Notes under the pieces: generated by a model | What the model was told of the DNA's origin: nothing | Seen by the model: only the letters and a program-made list of their open reading frames with translations | Databases searched by the model: none | Made by a program: the position numbers and the translations under genes | Part shown: in pieces, positions 42,650 to 50,664 of the stretch | Layout: each line of letters starts with the position of its first letter | Position numbering within the stretch: position 1 is the first letter of the stretch | Origin: CALCNS01 sp937897315 | Lineage (GTDB): Bacteria; Bacillota; JAAYKD01 | Assembly: GCA_036744005.1 (NCBI GenBank) | Contig: DAINOJ010000005.1 | Coordinates: forward strand, 1 to 64,000 | Direction: 5' to 3' | DNA length: 64,000 bases

Positions 42650-42853
42650 TTATGATGCTTTCGTTTCTTCGGTCTCTGGTTCAAAGCGAGAAGGGATAGG
42701 TTTCCCGTTCTTAGCACGCTGCTTGACACATGCGGTAAGCAAATACTCAATTTGTCCATTGAGCGAGCGAAAATCGTCTTCGGCCCAAGCGGCGATTTGG
42801 TCGTGGAGTTCCTTAGAAAGCCGCAGAGGTATTTGCTTCTTATCGTTCGCCAT
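42650..42853 (-). CDS. Arc-type ribbon-helix-helix DNA-binding protein
   Basis: A 67-residue protein with an Arc/MetJ-like fold pattern: the beta strand KQIPLRLSKELHDQIAAWAEDD, then a helix ending NGQIEYLLTACVKQR. Such proteins bind palindromic operators as dimers of dimers. It starts 5 bp after the SPFH stop. Two TGATATCA sites 11 bp apart in the operon promoter are plausible targets (inference). Confidence 0.8.
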   Translation of the reverse strand: MANDKKQIPLRLSKELHDQIAAWAEDDFRSLNGQIEYLLTACVKQRAKNGKPIPSRFEPETEETKAS

Positions 42854-42858
42854 GGCTA

Positions 42859-43875
42859 CTAGTACAAGCTCCCGCTATTGATAACGGGCTGTGCATCGCG
42901 GTTGCTACAAAGTATGACAAGCAAATTCGAAACCATCGCCGCTTTGCGTTCGCTATCCAGCTCCACTATTTCCTTTTCGCTCAATTGCTTGAGTGCCATT
43001 TCCACCATACTTACCGCCCCCTCCACAATCATGGCTCGTGCATCAATGATAGCACTTGCCTGTTGGCGCTGCAGCATGACGGATGCTATTTCTGTCGCAT
43101 ACGCTAAATATGTGATCCTTGCTTCCAGCACTTCGATACCTGCCACTTCAACCTTCTCTTGTATGGCTTTTCTGATGCGCTCGGCCACAATTTCGCTGGA
43201 ACCTCGCAGACTGCCCTCATCGGCCTGACCATCACCGGTTGTATCAATATTGGGGGCTACATCATAGGGATATACTCGAACGATATTTCTCACTGCTGAA
43301 TCACATTGCAGCGACAAATATTCTTTGAAATTATCTACATTGAAAACTGCTTTCGCAGTATCGGCAACCCTCCACATGACTGCAACGCCAATTTCTACCG
43401 GATTTCCCAATACATCATTCACTTTTTGCTTAGCATTATTCAAGGTCATGACTTTTAAGGATATTTTCTTGCCGCTCACCGATTCTGCTTGATTTCCGGC
43501 AGCGGTACCTAACCGTCTTTTACTACCTTCATCTACATCCTGACTTTGACCCAAACGAGTATTTGCAGCCGGATTCACCGCTACGGAAAACGGATTGACG
43601 AAGAAAAACCCTTCACTCTTCATGGTTCCGGTATATTTTCCGAATAACGTCATGACCAGGGCTTCTTGAGGGCGAATCACTTTTAAACCCATAAAAGGAA
43701 TAAAGCCTATGATCAGCCAAATAATCCCCGGAATCAGCATAAAAAAACCTAAGTTATTCCCATTTTCAGCCAGAACCGCTCCATATATGGTAGCGATAAG
43801 TGAAGCGATATATAACAAACCAAAGACGATTAAGTATAACATACCCGATTGAGCTTTCATTGTCTTTTCTTGCAT
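42859..43875 (-). CDS. SPFH/Band-7 (stomatin-like) membrane protein
   Basis: A 338-residue protein: two N-terminal membrane helices (about residues 10-30 and 38-58), then an SPFH domain (KVIRPQEALVMTLFGKYTGTMKSEGFFFVNPF; VGVAVMWRVADT-type core) and a helical tail with QRQQASAIIDARAMIVEGAV. Such proteins organise membrane microdomains or assist membrane proteases. AAGAGGAGG precedes the ATG and also forms the arm of a terminator-like repeat. First gene of the SPFH-RHH-ABC unit. Confidence 0.88.
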   Translation of the reverse strand: MQEKTMKAQSGMLYLIVFGLLYIASLIATIYGAVLAENGNNLGFFMLIPGIIWLIIGFIPFMGLKVIRPQEALVMTLFGKYTGTMKSEGFFFVNPFSVAVNPAANTRLGQSQDVDEGSKRRLGTAAGNQAESVSGKKISLKVMTLNNAKQKVNDVLGNPVEIGVAVMWRVADTAKAVFNVDNFKEYLSLQCDSAVRNIVRVYPYDVAPNIDTTGDGQADEGSLRGSSEIVAERIRKAIQEKVEVAGIEVLEARITYLAYATEIASVMLQRQQASAIIDARAMIVEGAVSMVEMALKQLSEKEIVELDSERKAAMVSNLLVILCSNRDAQPVINSGSLY

Positions 43876-43880
43876 AGAAA

Positions 43881-43943
43881 AAACCTCCTCTTAGTTGGTA
43901 CCCAAATGATATCACTTTGATATCATTTGTCAAGAGGAGGTTT
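43881..43943 (-). promoter_or_regulatory. Compact terminator, promoter, twin operator and RBS of the SPFH operon
   Basis: Minus-strand order: AAACCTCCTCTT (43943-43932), TTGACA (43933-43928), 16-bp spacer, TATCAT (43911-43906), then AAGAGGAGGTTT (43892-43881). The outer 12-bp arms are exact complements followed by TTTTTT, a rho-independent terminator for upstream transcripts. Its 3' arm is also the SPFH ribosome binding site. Between lie two TGATATCA palindromes (43907 and 43918, 11 bp apart) covering spacer and -10. Confidence 0.75.
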
Positions 43944-43966
43944 GTAAAATTTTACATATTTTCTTT

Positions 43967-44191
43967 TTACGGGGAATCACTCATATGATCTAGGTAATAC
44001 TGTATTAAAACGGCTCCTACACAAATGCTTATCGCTACACTCATACCAAAGACAAGCGTAGTGATAATAAATGCATTTTGCACACGATATACGGTAACCG
44101 CAATCATTTCTATTGCTAATAATATGGCAGCAATGGTACAACTGACCAAAGCAATCTTTTCTAAATCCATGTGAATCTCAATTTTTTTCAA
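43967..44191 (-). CDS. Small two-helix membrane protein
   Basis: The 74-residue protein has two membrane helices (VSCTIAAILLAIEMIAVTV and IITTLVFGMSVAISICVGAVLI) and short polar ends. I recognise no family. The TTG at 44191 with AAGGGA 8 nt upstream is likely the start; an in-frame ATG is 21 nt later. It follows the DUF4358 lipoprotein gene by 32 bp. Confidence 0.6.
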   Translation of the reverse strand: MKKIEIHMDLEKIALVSCTIAAILLAIEMIAVTVYRVQNAFIITTLVFGMSVAISICVGAVLIQYYLDHMSDSP

Positions 44192-44223
44192 TGTATTCTT
44201 CCCTTCTTTCAGAAGAGGTAGGA

Positions 44224-44703
44224 TTATTCCCCTTTGACTGCTTTATCCCAAAGCTCCGTCAAGACTTTGACATCGGGTGAAACCACAAGGGCAACATATC
44301 GTTCTTGCTGAACAATTTTAGCTTCTTCAATCACTTTGTACTGAGCCGGTAGATAATCTTTGGCTTCATTGCTTTTGGCTTTTAAACGTGCTTGAACCTT
44401 TTTGACGAGAGCTGCTGCCGTCTCTTCATCTTTAGCTTCCAGCAATAAGACCTCGTCTGCCGTAATCCCATCGGTTTTCATGGCTCCGGCAAACTCTGTG
44501 ACTTCTTCCGCTTCGATTCCATACAGATTCTTTAAATGTTTATTGCTCATAGACATCATGTCTTGCCATTTGGTGGCATCTGCCATGTTTTTTAGCAGGG
44601 CGATGACATCGACTTCCAATGCTTTCTTTGTTGGGGTAGCGGGCGCACAAGCAGCGAGTAATAGCATCACTGCCAAAGCCAAATAGATAAACCGTTTTTT
44701 CAA
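44224..44703 (-). CDS. DUF4358-type lipoprotein
   Basis: A 159-residue lipoprotein with lipobox LLAAC (cysteine near residue 19) and a single DUF4358-like domain (VIALLKNMADATKWQDMMSMS ... EEVTEFAGAMKTDGITADEVLLLEAKD). The function of this domain is not known. TTG start at 44703 is supported by GGGAGG about 9 nt upstream. It follows the SGNH hydrolase by 18 bp; such pairing is common in clostridia. Confidence 0.8.
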   Translation of the reverse strand: MKKRFIYLALAVMLLLAACAPATPTKKALEVDVIALLKNMADATKWQDMMSMSNKHLKNLYGIEAEEVTEFAGAMKTDGITADEVLLLEAKDEETAAALVKKVQARLKAKSNEAKDYLPAQYKVIEEAKIVQQERYVALVVSPDVKVLTELWDKAVKGE

Positions 44704-44721
44704 AGTTGAATCCTCCCGTCT

Positions 44722-45600
44722 CTATGGAGCAACATGAGTGCGCAAGTATGAAATCCATTTCTCACATGCAATATCGGTAAGGTGAATACCCATATCGTCT
44801 GGATCGCTGCAGTATTGATACGGCAAACTATGATCTTCAGTTTGCATAATCGATGCAACGTCTACGAAATAATCCCCTCGTTCCAAAGCAAGAGCATATA
44901 ATTTTTGATTATACTCCAACAGAGCTTGATTATTTAAGTCCGGCAATTGGGCTTTTCGATACATGGGCAAGGCCGATTGTATATAAAATGATATCCCAGG
45001 ATTTTTCGCGAGAATACGGGTCAGCAAGGTATTGTAGTTTTCTATCGCTGCCTCTACACCATATAAGCCGACATCGTTGGTTCCCAACATGAGATACACT
45101 TTTTTCGCTCCGCTTAATTTGATGGAATCTTCCAGTAACATCTTCTCCCCTTGAAAAGTAGGATGCACCGATTCTTCGGAAACTTCCCATAAAGCATTAC
45201 CGCTTCCCAAACTACCGGCAGTCAAAAACTGTATGTCGCCCAAATACGATTCATCGGTGTTCCATCGGTCAAGCAAGTAATAATACAATTTTAGGGTCAC
45301 AGAGTCACCAATCAGTACCACATCGTTAAAATAATCGTCACTTACTGGCTCGGTAGACTGTAAACCCTTTGCCGGCTGTTCTACCACTTTCTCATCGTTT
45401 GGACTTGAAGGTTGTTCGCTAATTTCATCATTCGGTATTACCGGCTCCGGAACAGGATTCGGTTTGGGGTCTGGTTTAGGAGTGACTACCGGAGCATAAG
45501 GATCATCGACCGGTGGTTGCTTCGGGGTATTACAAGCACTCAGGGAAAGTAACATCAGAACGACTAGAAGAATGGTTATCCATTTCTTTATAGATACCAC
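44722..45600 (-). CDS. SGNH/GDSL-family hydrolase lipoprotein
   Basis: The 292-residue exported lipoprotein has a signal ending LSLSAC, a proline-rich linker (residues 25-65), and an SGNH hydrolase domain: GDSVTL (serine), LMLGTNDVG (Asn), and DDMGIHLTD (Asp-His). Such enzymes act on O-acyl groups of cell-wall sugars. GTG at 45600 is preferred (GGAG 6 nt upstream); GTG at 45612 is possible. Confidence 0.82.
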   Translation of the reverse strand: MVSIKKWITILLVVLMLLSLSACNTPKQPPVDDPYAPVVTPKPDPKPNPVPEPVIPNDEISEQPSSPNDEKVVEQPAKGLQSTEPVSDDYFNDVVLIGDSVTLKLYYYLLDRWNTDESYLGDIQFLTAGSLGSGNALWEVSEESVHPTFQGEKMLLEDSIKLSGAKKVYLMLGTNDVGLYGVEAAIENYNTLLTRILAKNPGISFYIQSALPMYRKAQLPDLNNQALLEYNQKLYALALERGDYFVDVASIMQTEDHSLPYQYCSDPDDMGIHLTDIACEKWISYLRTHVAP

Positions 45601-45631
45601 GAATGACTCCACACCTTTCCAATATATTCGC

Positions 45632-46195
45632 TTATAAACCTAATTCAGCTGAAGACTCCTGCATGGCGTAAAGTCCAATCTCCATGAATTCTTCTAAGCT
45701 CAATCCTAACTCACTGCATCGGGCCATGACTTCTCTATTGGCCCCACGGGCAAAGGCTTTCTCACTAAAACGTTTAATCAAAAAAGAGACATCGAGTGGA
45801 GCCAGCTTTTTAGCAGGATGGATCAGAGCACCGGCAACAATAAAGCCTGACAATGGATCCGCACAGTAAAGTGCCTTATCTAATTTACTATTGCGTGGGA
45901 ACCCATGAACTTCATTATGCACTTTGACCGCATAAACAATTTCTTCGGGCAACCCTTTAGCCTCTAGCATCTCCGCCCCCAGTACACTGTGTCGTTCGGG
46001 GTCTTTTGCCGTCTCTGCATAGTCAATATCGTGTAATATACCGGCTAAGCCCCAGGTTTGTTCGTCTTCCCCAAAATGCTTGGCCAAAGCGACCAGAATT
46101 TTCTCTACGGCCACACAATGATTCACCAAATTCTTATTGGGCAAGTTTTCTTTTAAGTAAGTCAACGCTTCTTCACGTGTCATTGTAATAGACAT
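45632..46195 (-). CDS. HD-domain phosphohydrolase-like protein
   Basis: A 187-residue HD protein: NHCVAVEKILVALAKHFGED, HDIDYAETAKDPERHSVLGA (metal HD) and KVHNEVHG mark the HDIG fold. Reaction unknown; such proteins act on nucleotides. ATG 46195 has CGGAGG upstream; a longer start would overlap secG. Confidence 0.85.
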   Translation of the reverse strand: MSITMTREEALTYLKENLPNKNLVNHCVAVEKILVALAKHFGEDEQTWGLAGILHDIDYAETAKDPERHSVLGAEMLEAKGLPEEIVYAVKVHNEVHGFPRNSKLDKALYCADPLSGFIVAGALIHPAKKLAPLDVSFLIKRFSEKAFARGANREVMARCSELGLSLEEFMEIGLYAMQESSAELGL

Positions 46196-46227
46196 TTTCA
46201 AACAACCTCCGTTTATCCTCATTTTAT

Positions 46228-46255
46228 GAAAAAAAGGAGACGCTGCCGCCTCCTT
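46228..46255 (-). terminator. Terminator after secG
   Basis: Minus-strand AAGGAG...CTCCTT hairpin with further inner pairs and seven T residues. A second hairpin, AACAGAC-TCCG-GTCTGTT at 46257-46274, precedes it. Confidence 0.7.
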
Positions 46256-46278
46256 CAACAGACTCCGGTCTGTTCTGA

Positions 46279-46509
46279 TTAGACACGCCATATCGCCAAA
46301 ACAATGGATGTAATGGCAACTAAAAAGCCTAGGGCTACAGTAGCGCGAACTAAGATGACATCGAATCCACGTTGCTTATTTAAGAACTGTGCTGCACCCC
46401 CGCCAAATGCGCCAGAGATACCCTCTCCTTTGGGTGCTTGCAACAAGACTACGATAATTAAGCCAACACACAATAAAATATGGATACCCATCATAATATT
46501 CTGAAGCAT
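46279..46509 (-). CDS. secG: Preprotein translocase subunit SecG
   Basis: A 76-residue protein with two membrane helices and the SecG loop GEGISGAFGGGAAQFL, which stabilises SecYEG. Length matches the family. It is on its own between a glycosyltransferase gene and the HD gene. Not followed here by rnr/smpB/ssrA, a common neighbour set. Confidence 0.93.
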   Translation of the reverse strand: MLQNIMMGIHILLCVGLIIVVLLQAPKGEGISGAFGGGAAQFLNKQRGFDVILVRATVALGFLVAITSIVLAIWRV

Positions 46510-46587
46510 AGTACGTCAAAGACCTCCTTCTTTTGAGTTCGTATGAAAGGAATTATATCACGTATTGAAACGTCAGACAAGAGTTTT

Positions 46588-47625
46588 TTACGAATTTCTC
46601 ACTCTTGCTTTGGGAGAAAACACAAATAATCTCTGTAACCAGAAGCTAAAGAACCATAAAATGATTTCCGTAAAGATTTTTGATAAGCTCAAAGGCAACC
46701 CGATGGTCTCTTTGAGGAAACGAATCAATATATAGTTCGCCACTAAAATCCCCAAAGCTAAACCGGTATACCGCAGTGCTGAACTTTGAATGTTTCTCTT
46801 GTGACTAAAGACATAAATCTTATTTAGCCAAAAATTGATGATACCGCTAAGTAATCGACTCAAGACGACAGAGGTAAGCAAATTGAACCCCCAATGGTTC
46901 AGCATCATCAATAAAAAATAATCAAACAAGCCGGTCACAATAGAAACCGAGCTGAACTTCACGATGGGATAATACACCCGAAATGAATCGGTAAACGTGC
47001 GAAAATGGGAGCTGTGGCTGGTTTTATCATACACGGTCTCAATCTCCAATTGATAGAATGGGATACCCGCACCCGGGGCTTCCAGTAATAAATTCATTTC
47101 GTACTCAAAACGGTCACCCTCTACACCTAACAACCAAGGTAACATCGCAGGTGTATACGCACGTAATCCGGTTTGAGTATCATATAACATCGTTCCAATG
47201 GCTGCCAAATAAACCAGGCGAGTCACGGTATTACCAAAACGGCTGCGCAAAGGAACATGTCCTTTAAACTTCCGGGTGCCAATAATCATGCTTTGCGGAT
47301 GTTGATGAGCGGTGTCGAGACACAAGAAGATGTCTTTGGGTTTGTGTTGACCATCGGAGTCGGCACAAACGACGGCACCTAGCTCCGGTTGGTGTAGCAA
47401 ATATTCAAATCCCGTCTTCAAAGCGGCTCCTTTACCCCGATTTTGTTCATGTTTCAAAAGCGTAACCCCTAAGGATTCCGCTTGAGAGAAAAAGCTATCA
47501 TAATCACTACCACTGCCATCGTTCACAACAAGAATCCGGCAATCTGCTCGCATGTTCTGTAACTGCTCAATGAGCACAATGAGCTTCTGGTTGGGTTCAT
47601 AAGACGGAATTAGAATATAGTCCAT
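46588..47625 (-). CDS. GT2 glycosyltransferase fused to a GtrA-like membrane domain
   Basis: A 345-residue protein. The N-terminal ~220 residues are a DPM1-like GT2 transferase (VVNDGSGSDYD; VCADSDGQHK with DXD-type aspartates; TQTGLRAYTP). The C-terminal ~125 residues with four membrane helices resemble GtrA, which flips lipid-linked sugars. Likely lipid-carrier glycosylation for wall or surface glycans. AAGGAGA precedes the ATG. Confidence 0.87.
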   Translation of the reverse strand: MDYILIPSYEPNQKLIVLIEQLQNMRADCRILVVNDGSGSDYDSFFSQAESLGVTLLKHEQNRGKGAALKTGFEYLLHQPELGAVVCADSDGQHKPKDIFLCLDTAHQHPQSMIIGTRKFKGHVPLRSRFGNTVTRLVYLAAIGTMLYDTQTGLRAYTPAMLPWLLGVEGDRFEYEMNLLLEAPGAGIPFYQLEIETVYDKTSHSSHFRTFTDSFRVYYPIVKFSSVSIVTGLFDYFLLMMLNHWGFNLLTSVVLSRLLSGIINFWLNKIYVFSHKRNIQSSALRYTGLALGILVANYILIRFLKETIGLPLSLSKIFTEIILWFFSFWLQRLFVFSPKARVRNS

Positions 47626-47736
47626 GAGAAATCTCCTTGCTCACAAACAATAGGGACATTTTATTATACTCCTAAGGCAATGCAACGTCAAGTGAACCAC
47701 TCTCACAAACCTTTTGAAACACTAACATCACCAACC

Positions 47737-47765
47737 TTGACACCAATAATCCCCTGCTGTATGAT
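47737..47765 (+). promoter_or_regulatory. Promoter of thiT
   Basis: TTGACA (47737-47742), 17 bp, TATGAT (47760-47765), 41 bp before the ATG. No TPP riboswitch is visible. Confidence 0.75.
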
Positions 47766-47806
47766 TGGCTTATTAGAATAACAGATAAAAAACGGAGGTC
47801 ATCCCC

Positions 47807-48370
47807 ATGCAGAAACCCGTCAAAGTTCTTACACAAAGCGCTATGATGCTGGCCTTAGCAACCTTATTATCAGTATTTGCTGTCTTTCACCTACCCAATG
47901 GCGGTTCAGTCACCTTAGGCAGTATGATACCCTTGCTCTTTGTTGCTTACAAGTTCGATTGGCCGTGGAGTTTATTGGTTGCTTTGGCTTATTCACTCAT
48001 CCAAATGATGAGCGGTTTTTATGCTCCACCCACGCAGGACTTGCCATCCTTCGTTGCCGTCATTTTGTTAGATTATGTGCTTGCTTTCGGCGTGATTGGC
48101 TTAGGTGGAGTTTTGTTTAAGAATCTGCAAAAGCACATGAAGGATCATTCAGCCATGCTATTATCTGGTTTAGTCACGTTTGCCGGTCGATTTTTCTGCC
48201 ATTTCCTCTCAGGTATACTCATTTGGAGTGTGTATGCACCCGAAGGTCAACCCGTCTGGTTGTATTCTGCCATCTACAATGGTTCATACATGGGCATGGA
48301 GGCACTGATCTCCGGCATCTTCCTATGGTTCGCAGGACCAAGACTGTTACAAAAATTTAAAGAAATGTAA
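47807..48370 (+). CDS. thiT: Thiamine ECF transporter S component ThiT
   Basis: A 187-residue six-helix protein. VFHLPNGGSVTLGSMIPLLFVAYKFDWPWSL and the aromatic C-terminal segment ending YNGSYMGMEALISG match ThiT, which binds thiamine. Partner ECF genes are not in the window. CGGAGG precedes the ATG. TPP riboswitch absent, unusual though not unique. Confidence 0.9.
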   Translation: MQKPVKVLTQSAMMLALATLLSVFAVFHLPNGGSVTLGSMIPLLFVAYKFDWPWSLLVALAYSLIQMMSGFYAPPTQDLPSFVAVILLDYVLAFGVIGLGGVLFKNLQKHMKDHSAMLLSGLVTFAGRFFCHFLSGILIWSVYAPEGQPVWLYSAIYNGSYMGMEALISGIFLWFAGPRLLQKFKEM

Positions 48371-48373
48371 GAG

Positions 48374-48407
48374 CAAGCCGTCGGCATCAAAACCGACGGC
48401 TTGTTTT
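48374..48407. terminator. Bidirectional terminator between thiT and the HAD gene
   Basis: An 11-bp GC-rich stem (48374-48384, 48393-48403) with 8-nt loop and TTTT; its 3' end meets the HAD stop. Confidence 0.85.
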
Positions 48408-49230
48408 ATTTCCTGAAATCATTTTCAATCCATTGTGCCACGGCATCCTCTTCATTACTCAAAATGACAGCAGTTGCTTTCGCTTTCACTTCGTCCATGG
48501 CATTGTCTACTGCATAGGCCTCATCGGCAATTTCAAACATCGAAAGGTCGTTCAATGAATCTCCAAAAACTATCAATGTATCATAATCATATCTTCTCAT
48601 TATTTTTAGAATCGCACTTGCTTTTGAGGCGTCTTTGGGACAAATTTCTAACCAGTAATCGGAACTATATTTATCTTGCTGATAAATACATGACCATTCT
48701 TTGCTCTTGTTCAATTGATTAGCCACCACATCCAATTCCTCCGGTTTGTCAATAAAGGTAAAATAACAAACGTTTCCTTCGTATAATTCCTGCTCCGTAT
48801 GAGCTTCTCTTAACTTACCGTCATCCGAATGATCTATCACATATTGACGAAATCCTTCATTCATGTTGTCTTTCAAATAATGCCGAATTTCTTTCCCGTC
48901 CATGTAAGAAGTCACAAAACCACTTAGTTTATACCTCTGAAGAATCTGTCTAATAGCATACAAAGCTTCGGGATCAAATGTGGCAATCTCTATTTCTTTT
49001 TTAGTCTGAGGATCCGCTAGAATGGTGCCATTGCGAATGACGACTGGCAAACTCAAGTGAAGATTCTGCGTAACTTCTGAAGCACTTTTCACTGATCTAG
49101 CCGTTGCATACGTAATCGCAACTCCTTGTGCGAGTAAACGGTTCAAAATCTCTATGCTCTTTGCCGAAATCGATTTGTCGTTTCTCATCAATGTCCCATC
49201 TAAATCTGTTACATATAGGGTTTTGCTCAT
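48406..49230 (-). CDS. Cof-type HAD-IIB phosphatase
   Basis: A 274-residue phosphatase with DLDGTL (nucleophile region, residues 9-14), ATARSV, and the metal motif GDSLNDLSMFE. Members dephosphorylate sugar phosphates or nucleotides. ATG 49230 has AAAGGA upstream. Confidence 0.88.
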   Translation of the reverse strand: MSKTLYVTDLDGTLMRNDKSISAKSIEILNRLLAQGVAITYATARSVKSASEVTQNLHLSLPVVIRNGTILADPQTKKEIEIATFDPEALYAIRQILQRYKLSGFVTSYMDGKEIRHYLKDNMNEGFRQYVIDHSDDGKLREAHTEQELYEGNVCYFTFIDKPEELDVVANQLNKSKEWSCIYQQDKYSSDYWLEICPKDASKASAILKIMRRYDYDTLIVFGDSLNDLSMFEIADEAYAVDNAMDEVKAKATAVILSNEEDAVAQWIENDFRK

Positions 49231-49336
49231 GTGTTTTCCTTTCAACATCTGTGACAGAGTATTCTTTGTTATGACCTAGATCTGCAATGATTATACAATA
49301 TATGGAGCGGTTCGCGCAAAGGTTTTGCTAAAAACA

Positions 49337-49380
49337 TCAAAGAAAATCGGTGACACTTTCGCATCACCGATTTTCTTTGA
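49337..49380 (-). terminator. Terminator after the 49397 peptidase
   Basis: A 17-bp perfect stem (49337-49353, 49364-49380) with a 10-nt loop lies after the stop; T-rich on both flanks. Confidence 0.8.
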
Positions 49381-49396
49381 TTGTTCTATCTACCTT

Positions 49397-50641
49397 CTAC
49401 ACCAATATGGATGGGCATTCACCTTTAACACCAGCCAACAAAACGGTCAACAAGTAGATGGCTTGTAAGCCTTTGTAGGCATCGGTGGGATCATACCATT
49501 CGTCTACAGTATGTACGCCACCTTCGCTGCCGCCGCGTCCTAAACATACACCCGGTATGCCCAAGGTAACGGGCACGCTGGCATTGGTAGAGCCACCTTG
49601 ACGTAAGACTGGGTTGTACCCCAAACTTTGAATCACAGAAAACGCTGCTTGCACAATGGGAGCACGGTTGCTCTGGGTTCCGGCACGATTATCGACATAA
49701 TCGACGTAATCGTAGGTGATGGTGTCTTTTCCCCAACGAGCCGTTTCCTCTTTGCAAGCTTCGTCAATACAACGTTTGATTTCAGCTTCCAGCGCTTCCA
49801 ACTCTTTTTGACCGTTGGAACGGAAGTTGATTTTTATCGTGCATTCCTTAACAATGGCATGAATGCCCGCATCATTACCGGCATGAAAATTGCTTACTGC
49901 ATACGTGGTGCGTGGATTTTCGGGCACCGGTAAATCGGCAATTTTGGCTACTGCACGAGCCGCCGCATGTAAGGGGTTTGCAACATGACCAAAAGCACCC
50001 ATGGCATGACCACCTATGCCGTGGAAGTTCACGGCAAGAGTGCGCATACCTGTGGCTTCATAGACGATTCCATCCATACCGGAGCCATCGATACTAATAC
50101 TTCCACCCACTTCAGGGTGATCTTTCATAAAGTACTCTAATCCCCGCATACCTCCCATGCCTTCTTCTTGGACGGTGCCCAAAAAAATGACATCGCCATC
50201 GGTTTCGATGCCGGCGTGGTTCATCGCACGCAAGACACCCACCACGTTGACACAACCGTGTGTGTCGTCGTTGATTCCTGGGCAGTAAATGCGCCCGTTC
50301 TTGCGTACAATTTCTTTCACCGTTCCTTTTGGGAAAACGGTATCCAAATGTCCTTCTAAAAGAATCGTCGGACCTTTTCCTGTGCCTTTTCTCACACCGA
50401 AGGTATTGCCATGGCGATCGATTTGCACATTGTTTAAACCCTCGGCTCTTAACATTTCGGCAAAAACCTGAGCACGCTCGGCTTCCTCAAAGGTGGGAGC
50501 TTCCACCAAAACCAGTTTTAGTTGTTGCTCTAAAACTTGCTCTGCATTCGCTTCCACGAAATCGTACCCTTTTTTCACTGCAGGTACTGCTCGAAGTTGA
50601 GAGATTCGTTCTACGATATTGTTATCAATAGTATACGCCAT
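49397..50641 (-). CDS. M20 family metallopeptidase, copy 1
   Basis: A 414-residue zinc peptidase/deacylase. Motifs: EGHLDTVFP, GINDDTHGCVN, VQEEGMGG, SIDGSGM, GIGGHAMGAFG and GGVHTVDEW. It is closely related over its whole length to the 52021-53265 protein; the block HAGNDAGIHAIVKECTIK is identical. AAGGAGG precedes the ATG. It is the last of three M20 genes in a row; a specific substrate is not readable. Confidence 0.88.
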   Translation of the reverse strand: MAYTIDNNIVERISQLRAVPAVKKGYDFVEANAEQVLEQQLKLVLVEAPTFEEAERAQVFAEMLRAEGLNNVQIDRHGNTFGVRKGTGKGPTILLEGHLDTVFPKGTVKEIVRKNGRIYCPGINDDTHGCVNVVGVLRAMNHAGIETDGDVIFLGTVQEEGMGGMRGLEYFMKDHPEVGGSISIDGSGMDGIVYEATGMRTLAVNFHGIGGHAMGAFGHVANPLHAAARAVAKIADLPVPENPRTTYAVSNFHAGNDAGIHAIVKECTIKINFRSNGQKELEALEAEIKRCIDEACKEETARWGKDTITYDYVDYVDNRAGTQSNRAPIVQAAFSVIQSLGYNPVLRQGGSTNASVPVTLGIPGVCLGRGGSEGGVHTVDEWYDPTDAYKGLQAIYLLTVLLAGVKGECPSILV

Positions 50642-50664
50642 GGTTCCGTCCTCCTTATGGGGGA

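Noticed and set aside
43881..43943. SD-sequestering hairpin in the SPFH mRNA
   Set aside because: The upstream arm lies before the likely transcription start, so the hairpin can form only in read-through transcripts; a terminator role fits better.
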